Origin: CAWBLP01 sp963721065
Lineage (GTDB): Bacteria > Pseudomonadota > Alphaproteobacteria > Acetobacterales > Acetobacteraceae
Direction: 5' to 3'
DNA: 64,000 bases
NCBI GenBank assembly: GCA_963721065.1
Contig: CAVRHO010000001.1
Location: forward strand, 682,001 to 746,000
Both the position numbers and the translations under genes were made by a program. This document shows, in pieces, positions 52,892-60,784 of the stretch. Numbering within the stretch: position 1 is the first letter of the stretch; the number at the start of each line of letters is the position of its first letter. The notes below the pieces were generated by a model, which ran no database searches, had not been told where the DNA came from, and worked only from the letters and a program-made list of their open reading frames with translations.

Positions 52892-54405
52892 AGATCCGCG
52901 CACAGGTTGCGATGGTGCTGAACCTGGATAAGTGCATCGGGTGTCACACCTGCTCGGTCACCTGCAAGAACGTGTGGACCAGCCGTGAAGGCGTGGAATA
53001 CGCCTGGTTCAACAACGTGGAGACCAAGCCCGGCATCGGCTATCCGAAGGACTGGGAGAACCAGAAGCGCTGGAAGGGCGGCTGGGTCCGCCGCAAGGAC
53101 GGCCATATCGAGCCGCGCATCGGCGCCAAGTGGCGCGTGCTGGCGAAGATCTTCGCCAACCCCGACCTGCCGGAGATCGACGACTACTACGAGCCGTTCA
53201 CCTTCGACTACGAGCACCTGCAGAACGCGCCGGAATCGAAGGCGATGCCCACCGCGCGTCCGCGCTCCCTGGTCAGCGGCCAGCGCATGGAGAAAATCCA
53301 GTGGGGGCCGAACTGGGAGGAGATCCTGGGCGGCGAATTCGCCAAGCGCAGCAAGGACAGCAACTTCGAAGGCGTGCAGAAGGAAATCTACGGCGCCTTC
53401 GAAAACACCTTCATGATGTACCTGCCGCGCCTGTGCGAGCACTGCCTCAATCCGGCCTGCGCGGCGGCGTGCCCCTCCGGCGCGATCTACAAGCGCGAGG
53501 AAGACGGCATCGTCCTGATCGACCAGGACAAGTGCCGCGGCTGGCGCATGTGCGTGTCGGGCTGCCCGTACAAGAAGGTCTATTACAACTGGTCGTCCGG
53601 CAAGTCGGAGAAGTGCACCTTCTGCTTCCCGCGCATCGAGGCGGGTATGCCCACCGTGTGCTCGGAAACCTGCGTCGGCCGCATCCGCTACCTGGGCGTG
53701 GTGTTGTACGACGCCGACCGTATCGCCGAAGCCGCGTCGGTGCCGGACGAGGGCGATCTGTACGAAGCGCAGATGAAGGTGTTCCTCGATCCGTTCGATC
53801 CCAACGTGCAGGCGCAGGCCCGGGCGGACGGAATTTCCGACGCCTGGCTGGAGGCGGCGAAGCGGTCCCCGGTGTGGCGCATGGCGATGGACTGGAAGAT
53901 CGCCTTCCCGCTGCACCCGGAATACCGCACGCTGCCGATGGTCTGGTACGTGCCGCCGCTGTCGCCCATCCAGTCGGCCGCAGCGAAAGGCGACATTGGT
54001 GAACTCAACGGCATGCCGGACGTGAAGTCGCTGCGCATCCCGGTGCAGTACCTCGCCAACCTGCTGACCGCCGGCCGCACCCAGCCGATCGAACTGGCGC
54101 TGCAACGCATGCTGGCGATGCGCGCCTATATGCGCGGCAAGACGGTGGACGGCGTGCTCAACGACCGCATCGCCGAACAGGTTGGTCTCAGCGGCAACGA
54201 CATCGAGGAGATGTACCGGCTGATGGCCATCGCCAACTACGAGGACCGCTTCGTCATCCCCACCGCGCACCGCGAAACCGGCGAGGACGCGTATCAGTTG
54301 CGCGGCTCCTGCGGCTTCTCCTTCGGCGAGGGCTGCAGCGGCCGCACCGGCTTCGACCTGTTCGGCGGCGGCAAAAAGGCGAAGTCCCCGATGGAGGTGG
54401 CATGA
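52888..54405 (+). CDS. narH: respiratory nitrate reductase beta subunit
   Basis: A 505-residue iron-sulfur electron-transfer subunit linking NarI haems to NarG. Cluster sites in order: LDKCIGCHTCSVTCKNVW, CEHCLNPACAAACPSGAIYK, CRGWRMCVSGCPYKK (a Trp replaces one Cys, giving the [3Fe-4S] site) and CTFCFPRIEAGMPTVCSETCVGRIRYLG. The four motifs and length are standard. ATG overlaps the narG stop (ATGA) with GGAGG upstream, so translation is normally coupled to narG and may suffer from its disruption. No lesion is visible in the gene itself. Confidence 0.96.
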   Translation: MKIRAQVAMVLNLDKCIGCHTCSVTCKNVWTSREGVEYAWFNNVETKPGIGYPKDWENQKRWKGGWVRRKDGHIEPRIGAKWRVLAKIFANPDLPEIDDYYEPFTFDYEHLQNAPESKAMPTARPRSLVSGQRMEKIQWGPNWEEILGGEFAKRSKDSNFEGVQKEIYGAFENTFMMYLPRLCEHCLNPACAAACPSGAIYKREEDGIVLIDQDKCRGWRMCVSGCPYKKVYYNWSSGKSEKCTFCFPRIEAGMPTVCSETCVGRIRYLGVVLYDADRIAEAASVPDEGDLYEAQMKVFLDPFDPNVQAQARADGISDAWLEAAKRSPVWRMAMDWKIAFPLHPEYRTLPMVWYVPPLSPIQSAAAKGDIGELNGMPDVKSLRIPVQYLANLLTAGRTQPIELALQRMLAMRAYMRGKTVDGVLNDRIAEQVGLSGNDIEEMYRLMAIANYEDRFVIPTAHRETGEDAYQLRGSCGFSFGEGCSGRTGFDLFGGGKKAKSPMEVA

Positions 54406-55239
54406 TGTCCCGCATCTATCGCGCCTTCGCCGCCCTGCTGTCCTACCCCACGGAGGAATTGCAGGCCGGCGTTCCGGAAATCGCCGAGGCGGTCGGCGCA
54501 CCACCCTTCGGTGATGCGCTCCGCCCGTTCCTGGCCGACCTGGCCACCGCGGACATCTACGACCTGCAGGAACGCTACGTCGCGTTGTTCGACCGCGGCC
54601 GCAGCCTGTCGCTGCATCTGTTCGAGCACGTGCACGGCGAAAGCCGCGACCGCGGGCAGGCGATGGCCGACCTGATCGCGCTCTACCGCAGCCACGGCTT
54701 CGAGCCCACGCCGCACGAACTGCCCGACTACCTGCCGCTGTTCCTGGAGTTCCTCTCCCTGCTGCCGGAGGCCGAAGCCCGCGCCACGCTGGCCGAACCC
54801 GCCGCTATCCTGCGCGCGCTCACCGACCGCCTGGCCACGCGCGACGCCGGCTACGCCGCGGTGATGCAGGCGCTGGCCGACCTCGCGCAGGCCCCGGCCA
54901 CCGGCCACCCCGAGCTCCCCGACGAAGATCCGAACGATCTCGTCGCGCTCGACGCCGCCTGGGAGGAGGCCGCGGTCCGCTTCGGCCCCGGCGAGTCGAT
55001 GGACGGCTGCAGCACCGACCGCCTGCGCACCCGCCTGCGCGCCGCCGCCCGCGACGCGACCGGGCCGCGCGATCCGGCCGCAGCGCCGAACGCAGCCGTG
55101 CCCGCTGTAACCGCACCGGCTGCAGCCACACGCGACGCACCCACACGCGACGCACCCACCATGCGACGCACCCACCATGGACGCACCCACACGCGAGGCA
55201 ACCGCAACATCCGGGCCGGACGCCCGCGTTCCGGCCTGA
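54402..55239 (+). CDS. narJ: nitrate reductase molybdenum cofactor assembly chaperone, 3' frameshift
   Basis: Cytoplasmic chaperone needed for cofactor insertion into NarG. The conserved helical core is complete: RIYRAFAALLSYPTEELQAG, LQERYVALFDRGRSLSLHLFEHVHGESRDRGQAMADLI, and LPDYLPLFLEFLSLLPEAEAR, to about residue 200. The C-terminal tail runs into a minisatellite (55126-55195), after which the original frame (MDAPTREATATSGPDARVPA, stop at 55237-55239) is no longer the one being read. The literal frame stays open to 56333 across narI, which would give a nonsensical 643-residue product. Normal narJ proteins are about 230-250 residues. ATG overlaps the narH stop. Confidence 0.88.
55126..55195 (+). 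repeat. 15-16 bp minisatellite at the 3' end of narJ
   Basis: Units of GCGACGCACCCACCAT (16 bp) alternate with GCGACGCACCCACAC (15 bp), about four copies. Because unit lengths are not all multiples of three, gain or loss of a copy changes the narJ frame. Confidence 0.88.
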
Positions 55240-55251
55240 GGAGACCGCGTC

Positions 55252-56037
55252 ATGACAACCTGGCTGAACAACGCCCTCTTCGGCTGGTACCCCTACCTCG
55301 TGCTGACCGTGTTCCTGCTCGGCAGCCTGCTGCGCTTCGACCACGGCCAGTACACCTGGCGCAGCGGCTCCAGCCAGTTGTTGCGGCGCAGGCAGTTGCT
55401 GTGGGGCTCCAACCTGTTCCACGTCGGCATACTGACCATCTTCGCCGGCCATCTCGTCGGCCTGCTGACCCCGATCGCGGTGTTCGAGGCGCTGGGGATC
55501 AGCCACACCTTCAAGCAGGTCCTGGCCATGAGCGTCGGCGGCATCGCCGGCATCGCCTGCTGGATCGGCATCGCCCTGCTGGCGCACCGCCGCCTGACCG
55601 ACCCGCGCATCCGCAACACCTCCAGCACCAGCGACATCGTCATCCTGCTGCTGCTGTGGCTGCAACTGACCCTGGGCCTGCTGACCATTCCGGTTTCCGC
55701 CCAGCATCTGGACGGGTCGGAGATGGTGAAGTTCATGGGCTGGGCGCAGGGCATCCTGACGCTGCATCCCGGCGCCGCCGCGCTGGTGGCCGACGTGAAC
55801 CCGATCTTCAAGCTGCACCTGCTTCTGGGAATGACGATCTTCCTGCTGTTCCCCTTCACCCGCCTGGTGCACATCTGGAGCGCGCCGGTCTGGTACCTGG
55901 GCCGCACCGGTTATCAGGTCGTGCGCACCACCCGCCCGGTGACCGCACGCCACCACCCCGCGCCCGCCGCCGCCACCCGGCCCGCGTCGCGCCCCATCGG
56001 CATCGCCCAGCCCAACCCGGCCGTGGGAGACGATTGA
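55252..56037 (+). CDS. narI: respiratory nitrate reductase gamma subunit (cytochrome b)
   Basis: A 261-residue membrane subunit with five helices that oxidises quinol and binds two haems b. Seen: WYPYLVLTVFLLGSLLRFDHGQYTWRSGSSQLL, WGSNLFHVGILTIFAGHLVGLLTP (haem-ligand His pair), the second ligand region FKLHLLLGMTIFLLFPFTRLVHIWSAP. The C-terminal HHPAPAAATRPASRP tail is disordered. GGAG is seven to eight bases before the ATG; the original narJ stop is 12 bp upstream. The gene is intact. Confidence 0.94.
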   Translation: MTTWLNNALFGWYPYLVLTVFLLGSLLRFDHGQYTWRSGSSQLLRRRQLLWGSNLFHVGILTIFAGHLVGLLTPIAVFEALGISHTFKQVLAMSVGGIAGIACWIGIALLAHRRLTDPRIRNTSSTSDIVILLLLWLQLTLGLLTIPVSAQHLDGSEMVKFMGWAQGILTLHPGAAALVADVNPIFKLHLLLGMTIFLLFPFTRLVHIWSAPVWYLGRTGYQVVRTTRPVTARHHPAPAAATRPASRPIGIAQPNPAVGDD

Positions 56038-56040
56038 ATC

Positions 56041-56862
56041 ATGCGTATCGAAACCATCCGGTCGAGTCATGCCACCCCGGTCGCCGTCAACGGCGCGGTG
56101 ATCGCCCACGCACAGATCGCGCAGGAGGTGCAGAACCACGCCGGTGCCTCCCCGAAGGAGGCGTGGAAGGCGGCAACCCGCGCGCTGGTGGTGCGCGAAC
56201 TGCTGCTGCAACGCGCCCAGGCGACCGGCATACAGGCCGACCCGCGCAGCGTGGACGGCCTGCGCGAGACGGACGACGAAGCGCGGATCCGCGCCCTGCT
56301 GGAAGCCGAGGTCGTGACCCCCAAAGCGGATGACGCGGCCTGTCACCGCTACTACCACTCCAACCTGGCGCGGTTCCGCAGCCCCGACCTGTTCGAACCG
56401 CTGCACATCCTGTTCCAGGCCCCGCGCGACGATGACGCCGCCTATCAGCGCGCGGTTGCCCAGGCGGAAGCCGTCCTGGCCGAGCTGAAACAGCATCCCG
56501 ACCGCTTCGAAACCCTGGCCCGCAGCCTGTCGGACTGCCCCTCGGCCGGGGAGGGCGGTCGGCTCGGCCAGATCACCATCGGCGAGACCACGCCGGAATT
56601 CGAGGTCGCGCTGCGCGCGCTGCAGCCCGGTCAGCTCTGCCCGCAGCCGGTGCACACCCGCTACGGCGTGCACGTGCTGCGCCTGGATCGGAAGGTTGAG
56701 GGTCAGGTGCTGCCGTTCGCGCAGGTGCGCGACCGCATCGCCGCCTATCTCGAGGAGAACGCCTGGCGCCGCGCCGTCGCCCAGTACGTGTCGCTGCTCG
56801 CCGGCCAGGCGCGGATCGAGGGCTTCGACATGCCGTCGGCAGCCTCGCCGCTGGTGCAGTAG
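56041..56862 (+). CDS. PpiC-type (parvulin) peptidyl-prolyl isomerase downstream of narI
   Basis: A 273-residue protein. N-terminal helical chaperone part (VAVNGAVIAHAQIAQEVQNHAG...LVVRELLLQRAQATGI) followed by a rotamase domain at about 120-225: FEPLHILFQAPRDDD, FETLARSLSDCPSAGEGGRLGQITIGETTPEFEVALRAL and PQPVHTRYGVHVLRLDRK. This is the NifM/PpiC-like form frequently located at the end of nar operons, presumably assisting folding of the reductase. No signal peptide is visible, so action in the cytoplasm is expected. It starts three bases after the narI stop. Confidence 0.9.
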   Translation: MRIETIRSSHATPVAVNGAVIAHAQIAQEVQNHAGASPKEAWKAATRALVVRELLLQRAQATGIQADPRSVDGLRETDDEARIRALLEAEVVTPKADDAACHRYYHSNLARFRSPDLFEPLHILFQAPRDDDAAYQRAVAQAEAVLAELKQHPDRFETLARSLSDCPSAGEGGRLGQITIGETTPEFEVALRALQPGQLCPQPVHTRYGVHVLRLDRKVEGQVLPFAQVRDRIAAYLEENAWRRAVAQYVSLLAGQARIEGFDMPSAASPLVQ

Positions 56863-56871
56863 GAGGCGACG

Positions 56872-57183
56872 ATGCTCGGTAGTTTATTGCGTGAACTGAC
56901 CGATCCGGTCACCGCCGAATTTGCGCTGGAGGCGATCGGCAATGCCGATGTCCGGCAACGCGTGCAAGAGGCGGCGCAGGCCCAGGGCGTGTCGCCGGGC
57001 GCTGCAGTTGTCGGTGCTGTTCGTCACCTGCTGGATCACGGGGGCGAGGACATCTGGCTGGATCTGCTCGGCCGCATGTCCGGTTCACCGCAGCCAGGGA
57101 TGGTGGCGGTGCATGCCATCCTGGCGCATGCGTTTCCCGATCCGGTCCGGGTGCGCATCACCCGGTCGTCACGGTCACAGTGA
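56872..57183 (+). CDS. hypothetical protein, last gene of the nar operon
   Basis: A 103-residue protein beginning MLGSLLRELTDPVTAEFALE, with VRQRVQEAAQAQGVSPGAAVVGAVRHLLDHGGEDIWLDLLGRMSGSPQPGMVAVHAILAHAFP: a compact, mostly helical, cytosolic protein with no cysteine motif. AGGAGG is five bases before the ATG and the gene follows the isomerase by nine bases, so it belongs to the operon. Similar small genes occur after nar genes in related bacteria, but no function is recognised. Confidence 0.72.
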   Translation: MLGSLLRELTDPVTAEFALEAIGNADVRQRVQEAAQAQGVSPGAAVVGAVRHLLDHGGEDIWLDLLGRMSGSPQPGMVAVHAILAHAFPDPVRVRITRSSRSQ

Positions 57184-57221
57184 ACGTCACGACCGGCACG
57201 TCAACACCAGCCCTTCATGTC

Positions 57222-57321
57222 ATGGCCGGGCTTGACCCGGCCATCGACACCGGAACGATCGGGCCGGTGTGCAAGCGAACACGTCTGGACGGGGATAGAT
57301 GGCCGGGTCAGGCCCGGCCAT
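57222..57321. repeat. inverted pair of ATGGCCGGG palindromes
   Basis: ATGGCCGGG-cttga-CCCGGCCAT (57222-57244) and ATGGCCGGG-tcagg-CCCGGCCAT (57299-57321), in opposite orientation by loop sequence. The motif is close to, but distinct from, the main dispersed family (CCGGG versus CCGGC) and is a common type in alphaproteobacteria. Located just after the nar operon; it may act as a terminator. Confidence 0.75.
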
Positions 57322-57325
57322 GACT

Positions 57326-57520
57326 CGGAAGGCCGGCATTTGTCGCCGCGGAGGACCAGCATTTGTCGCTTCGCGAGGGCAGCGCCTGTCGCCTCGGGAG
57401 AGTTGGCGTTTGCCCGTACCACTGTAGCGCCCGTCGGGCAAAGGCCCGCCATCCTCACGATTCCGCTGATGGCAACCGACAAAATCATGAGTCGCCGGTT
57501 TCCACCGGCCATGAGGTTGC
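57326..57520. repeat. degenerate repeats and a decayed dispersed-repeat copy
   Basis: Imperfect units ggcatttgtcgccgcgga / agcatttgtcgcttcgcga / agcgcctgtcgcctcggga / ttggcgtttgcc fill 57330-57415. A decayed member of the dispersed family follows at about 57445-57520 (cgctgatggcaaccgacaaaatcatgagtcgccggtttccaccggccatg). No gene in 57184-57601. Confidence 0.6.
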
Positions 57521-57601
57521 GCCGTCGCGCGCAGGTCGCACGCAACGCGGACTCGAATCATGTCTTGACCAGACGCGCCGGGTTAGTTAGTAATAGTGAC
57601 T

Positions 57602-58429
57602 ATGAGCGACGCGGACACCACCGCCGGCCTGTCTCCCCCGCCCGATCCCATCCAGGGCCGGCGCGCCAAGCCCATCCCGCAGAACATCGCCGACATCCTC
57701 GCCATCGTTCGTGTCCTGCTCGGCTACGGTCTGCACCTGGCGGAGACACTCGAACACCGCGCCGTCGCCCGCGGCTTTTCCGTCATCGCGCAGTTCTTCG
57801 GCACGGCGCGCCTGCCCCCGATTCGGGTCCGCCTCATGCGCGGCCTGCTGCGCGCCATGGCGCTCGAGCGGGTGCTGCTTGCCCGCGCCGCGCGGGGCCG
57901 CGACCTGGTCTTCTACAAGCGCCGGGAGCCGAAGCCGCCCGCTGCCCAACCGGGCCTTCCGCAGACGCCCGCTTCCGGTGCCGCAAAGCCATCGCGCCGC
58001 AATCCAGTCCGCCATCCCGCTCCGGACGAAACCCTCGCCCCCGGCGATCTGCCGACGCTGGAACAACTCGAAGCGGAGATCCGCCGCCGCCCGATCGGCC
58101 GTACCCTTGCCGACATCTGCCAGGACCTCGCCATCTCCCCCAGCCTGTGCGAAGGCCGTTTCTGGCTCGCAATCTCCTGCGCGATCATGTGGTACCGCGG
58201 CAACCTGCCCAGGCTCATGAAGGAATTCCGCCGCCGCGAGGTCGCCTTCTGCAACAACGAAGCAGACCGCAACCCCGCGCTGGACTGGCCGGCACGAACC
58301 CGTGACGGCATCCGCCGCAGGCTGGGCTTCTTCATCGGGGAACCGCCGGCCACGCCGTTCCCTCTGCCTATGCACCTGAAGAACCTGGCGGCGCCCCCGC
58401 TGCAGGACGCCGTTCCCCGGCCGCCCTGA
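57602..58429 (+). CDS. hypothetical protein
   Basis: A 275-residue, strongly basic protein. It has a proline-rich start, a helical region IPQNIADILAIVRVLLGYGLHLAETLEHRAVARGFSVIAQFFGTARL, a basic linker (KRREPKPPAAQPGLPQ...KPSRRNPVRH) and a second helical region LEQLEAEIRRRPIGRTLADICQDLAISPSLCEGRFWLAISCAIMWYRGNLPRLMKEFRRRE. The latter looks like a small soluble alpha domain. No catalytic motif was found. ATG at 57602; a GTG two codons earlier is possible. No operon partner. Confidence 0.65.
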   Translation: MSDADTTAGLSPPPDPIQGRRAKPIPQNIADILAIVRVLLGYGLHLAETLEHRAVARGFSVIAQFFGTARLPPIRVRLMRGLLRAMALERVLLARAARGRDLVFYKRREPKPPAAQPGLPQTPASGAAKPSRRNPVRHPAPDETLAPGDLPTLEQLEAEIRRRPIGRTLADICQDLAISPSLCEGRFWLAISCAIMWYRGNLPRLMKEFRRREVAFCNNEADRNPALDWPARTRDGIRRRLGFFIGEPPATPFPLPMHLKNLAAPPLQDAVPRPP

Positions 58430-58474
58430 CCGCACCGACCCGTATCGTTGCCCACGTAACCGTCGCGGCCCTGG

Positions 58475-58518
58475 TGGCGACGCGCGCCAAAACATCTGGC
58501 GACGCGCGCCAAAACATC
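58475..58518. repeat. 22 bp perfect direct duplication
   Basis: TGGCGACGCGCGCCAAAACATC occurs twice with no spacer, in the spacer before the small membrane protein gene. Confidence 0.85.
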
Positions 58519-58698
58519 GCGAGCCTGCACCGGCGCGACGGTGTACGCGCAGCCAGGGACACTGATCGATGCAGACCTGCATCATCACCACCTCCCGGCC
58601 GCTGCCGTTCCGCCACAAGGCACGTGGAAACCGATTGACGCCCAGGGACGCTGCGCCGATGGTCCGCGTCGTCATGGAGCGTGAGCGGAGACCTTTCC

Positions 58699-59142
58699 AT
58701 GCCCTCGCCACCCGCCCGCATGCTGCTGGGCTTCATCGCCGGCGTGCTCTCGGTACTGACCTTCCATCAGGGCATGGTGGAACTGTTCCACCTTGCGGAT
58801 GCCGCACCGCCTGCCTGGTCGATGCAACTGGTCCCGCCATACAGCGTGCCCCGGTTGGTCGATCTGTCCTTCTGGGGCGGCCTGTATGGCTTGGTGTTCG
58901 GCATGTTCGCCCCGGTCCTGCGCCCGAACTGGGCATTCGGCATTGCGCTGGGCGTCATTGCCGCCGCCGTGGGCTGGCTCGTGGTGGCCCCGCTGAAGGG
59001 CATGCCGCTGGGCTATGGGTGGGACCCGGCCGCCATGATCCGCTCCCTGATCATCAACGGCGTCTGGGGGCTGGGTGTCGGCCTCATCCTGCCGCGGCTG
59101 ATGCCGGACATGCCGCGCGGGCGGCGGCGCTACGCCGCCTGA
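58699..59142 (+). CDS. small integral membrane protein
   Basis: A 147-residue protein with about four hydrophobic helices: MLLGFIAGVLSVLTFHQGMV, LSFWGGLYGLVFGMFAPVL, FGIALGVIAAAVGWLVVAPL and IINGVWGLGVGLILPRLMP. A short soluble loop contains AWSMQLVPPYSVPRLVD. Glycine-zipper-like patterns suggest a compact bundle; no known family motif was recognised. GGAG is eight bases before the ATG at 58699. Convergent with pssA, whose stop lies ten bases after this gene. Confidence 0.75.
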   Translation: MPSPPARMLLGFIAGVLSVLTFHQGMVELFHLADAAPPAWSMQLVPPYSVPRLVDLSFWGGLYGLVFGMFAPVLRPNWAFGIALGVIAAAVGWLVVAPLKGMPLGYGWDPAAMIRSLIINGVWGLGVGLILPRLMPDMPRGRRRYAA

Positions 59143-59151
59143 TCCGGGCGC

Positions 59152-60048
59152 CTAGCCCGCCTCGCGGATTTCATCCGACTCGTCGTCCGGCATCTCGGCC
59201 TCGCGCCGCAGCCGGCGGAAGCTGCGCACGCTGAACGGCAGCATGCCCAGGTAGATCAGGCTGCCCGCCGCGAACGCCGCCCACGGGTCGGCCACCAGCA
59301 CCGCGGCGAAAATGCCGGTGCCCAGCAGCAGCGGCAGCACGTATTCCGCCGGCACCTTGAAGTTCTTGAAGCTCCAGACCGGCAGCGTGGACACCAGCAG
59401 GATCGCCGTGCCGGCCAGGATCAGCGCACAGAACAGCGGATGCTGGGAAACGGTGACCAGCCACGGCCAGTCCAGCGACTTCGCCTCCAGCCCCAGGAAC
59501 AGCGGGAACAGGGCCACCCCGGCCCCGGCCGGCGCCGGCACGCCGGTGAAGAAGTTGTACGCGTAGGCCGGTTTGGGCGCCCCCTCCAGCGCCGCGTTGA
59601 ACCGGGCCAGGCGCAGCGCCATGCACACCGCGAACATCAGGCAGGGCGTGTAGCCGAACCCGCCGGCGCGGTGCAGCGACCACAGGTAGATGGTGAACGC
59701 CGGCGCCACCCCGAAGCACAGGAAGTCCGCCAGGCTGTCGAACTCCGCCCCGAACCGGGTGGTGGCCTTCAGCAGCCGGGCCAGGCGCCCGTCCAGCCCG
59801 TCGATCGCGCCGGCCACGGCGATGGCCACGGCGGCGGCGCCGAACCGCCCGTCCAGCGCGAAGCGCAGCGAGGTCAGGCCGGCGCACAGCCCCAGCATCG
59901 TCAGCAGGTTCGGGATTACCCGGTTGAACGACGGGCCATTGAACCGCGGCCGCACCCGCGGTCGTGGCCGCAAGCGGCGCAGCCGGCGCATGGGGGACAC
60001 CTTGCCGCCCGAGAAGCCGGGACGCGGCGGCATGTCAGAGCCGCTCAT
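59152..60048 (-). CDS. pssA: CDP-diacylglycerol-serine O-phosphatidyltransferase
   Basis: A 298-residue membrane enzyme making phosphatidylserine from CDP-diacylglycerol and serine. The CDP-alcohol phosphatidyltransferase motif DGLDGRLARLLKATTRFGAEFDSLADF (DGxxARxxxxxxxxGxxxDxxxD) sits between the second and third hydrophobic segments; FNRVIPNLLTMLGLCAGLTSLRFAL precedes it. About seven helices. A basic N-terminal extension (RRLRRLRPRPRVRPRFNG) and an acidic C-terminal tail are present. The ATG overlaps the psd stop (ATGA), so the two successive steps to phosphatidylethanolamine are translationally coupled. Confidence 0.93.
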   Translation of the reverse strand: MSGSDMPPRPGFSGGKVSPMRRLRRLRPRPRVRPRFNGPSFNRVIPNLLTMLGLCAGLTSLRFALDGRFGAAAVAIAVAGAIDGLDGRLARLLKATTRFGAEFDSLADFLCFGVAPAFTIYLWSLHRAGGFGYTPCLMFAVCMALRLARFNAALEGAPKPAYAYNFFTGVPAPAGAGVALFPLFLGLEAKSLDWPWLVTVSQHPLFCALILAGTAILLVSTLPVWSFKNFKVPAEYVLPLLLGTGIFAAVLVADPWAAFAAGSLIYLGMLPFSVRSFRRLRREAEMPDDESDEIREAG

Positions 60049-60716
60049 GTGGGACGCTCCGCAATGACGGTTTCGCCGCCCACCATGGTTTGTCCTTCAA
60101 CCACCAACGGACGCAGGCCGTCGGGCAAATACAGATCGGTGCGGCTGCCGAAGCGGATGATACCAAACCGGTCGCCGGCCCGCACGGCGTCGCCCTCCCG
60201 CAGGGTGCAGACGATCCGGCGGGCGATCAGGCCGGCGATCTGCACCACTGCCAGTTCGCTGCCGTCGTGCAGGCGAATGGCGATGGCATTGCGCTCGTTC
60301 TGCTCGCTCGCCTTGTCCAGGCTGGCATTCAGGTAGGCGCCGTGCCGGTAGGCGATCCGGGTCACGGTGCCGTCCATGGGAATGCGGTTCACGTGAACGT
60401 TCAGCACGCTGAGGAAGATCGACACGCGCCAGCGCGGCGCGGACCCCAGGCCGAGTTCCGCCGGCGGCACGGCAGGCGCCACCGACACCACGCGGCCGTC
60501 GGCCGGCGCCAGCACCGCGCCATCCCGCCCGGGCGGCACGCGCTCCGGGTCGCGGAAGAAGTAGAGGCACCACAGGATGAAAGCCCCGGCCAGCCAGGCC
60601 AGCCAGCCGGCGAAGATCAGGCCGATCACCAGCACCACAACGCCGGCCACGATGAACGGGCGTCCGGCTGGATGCGGCCCAGGCACAGCCAGGCGGAGGT
60701 CGTCAACGAAAGCCAT
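60045..60716 (-). CDS. psd: phosphatidylserine decarboxylase (short, archaeal-like type)
   Basis: A 223-residue proenzyme that self-cleaves to form a pyruvoyl group and decarboxylates phosphatidylserine to phosphatidylethanolamine. Seen: two hydrophobic segments near the N-terminus (PFIVAGVVVLVIGLIFAGWLAWLAGAF), YFFRDPERVPPGRDGAVLAPADGRVV, SIFLSVLNVHVNRIPMDGTV, and the cleavage site in FGIIRFGSRTDLYLPDG (Gly-Ser). The length and motif spacing are those of the short alphaproteobacterial form. Start at MAFVDDLRL (60716). Forms an operon with pssA. Confidence 0.94.
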   Translation of the reverse strand: MAFVDDLRLAVPGPHPAGRPFIVAGVVVLVIGLIFAGWLAWLAGAFILWCLYFFRDPERVPPGRDGAVLAPADGRVVSVAPAVPPAELGLGSAPRWRVSIFLSVLNVHVNRIPMDGTVTRIAYRHGAYLNASLDKASEQNERNAIAIRLHDGSELAVVQIAGLIARRIVCTLREGDAVRAGDRFGIIRFGSRTDLYLPDGLRPLVVEGQTMVGGETVIAERPT

Positions 60717-60784
60717 GATCGCCCGGTTTATGAATGGTTCATCAATGGGGAGCAAGACTGTCAGCGGAATCCGGGAGAATCCCA

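Noticed and set aside
50609..52903. A 764-codon minus-strand frame opposite narG
   Set aside because: Antisense of conserved NarG sequence and of the repeat insertion.
54402..56333. A 643-residue NarJ read literally from its start
   Set aside because: The part after the minisatellite is narI DNA in the wrong frame; the original stop is at 55237-55239.
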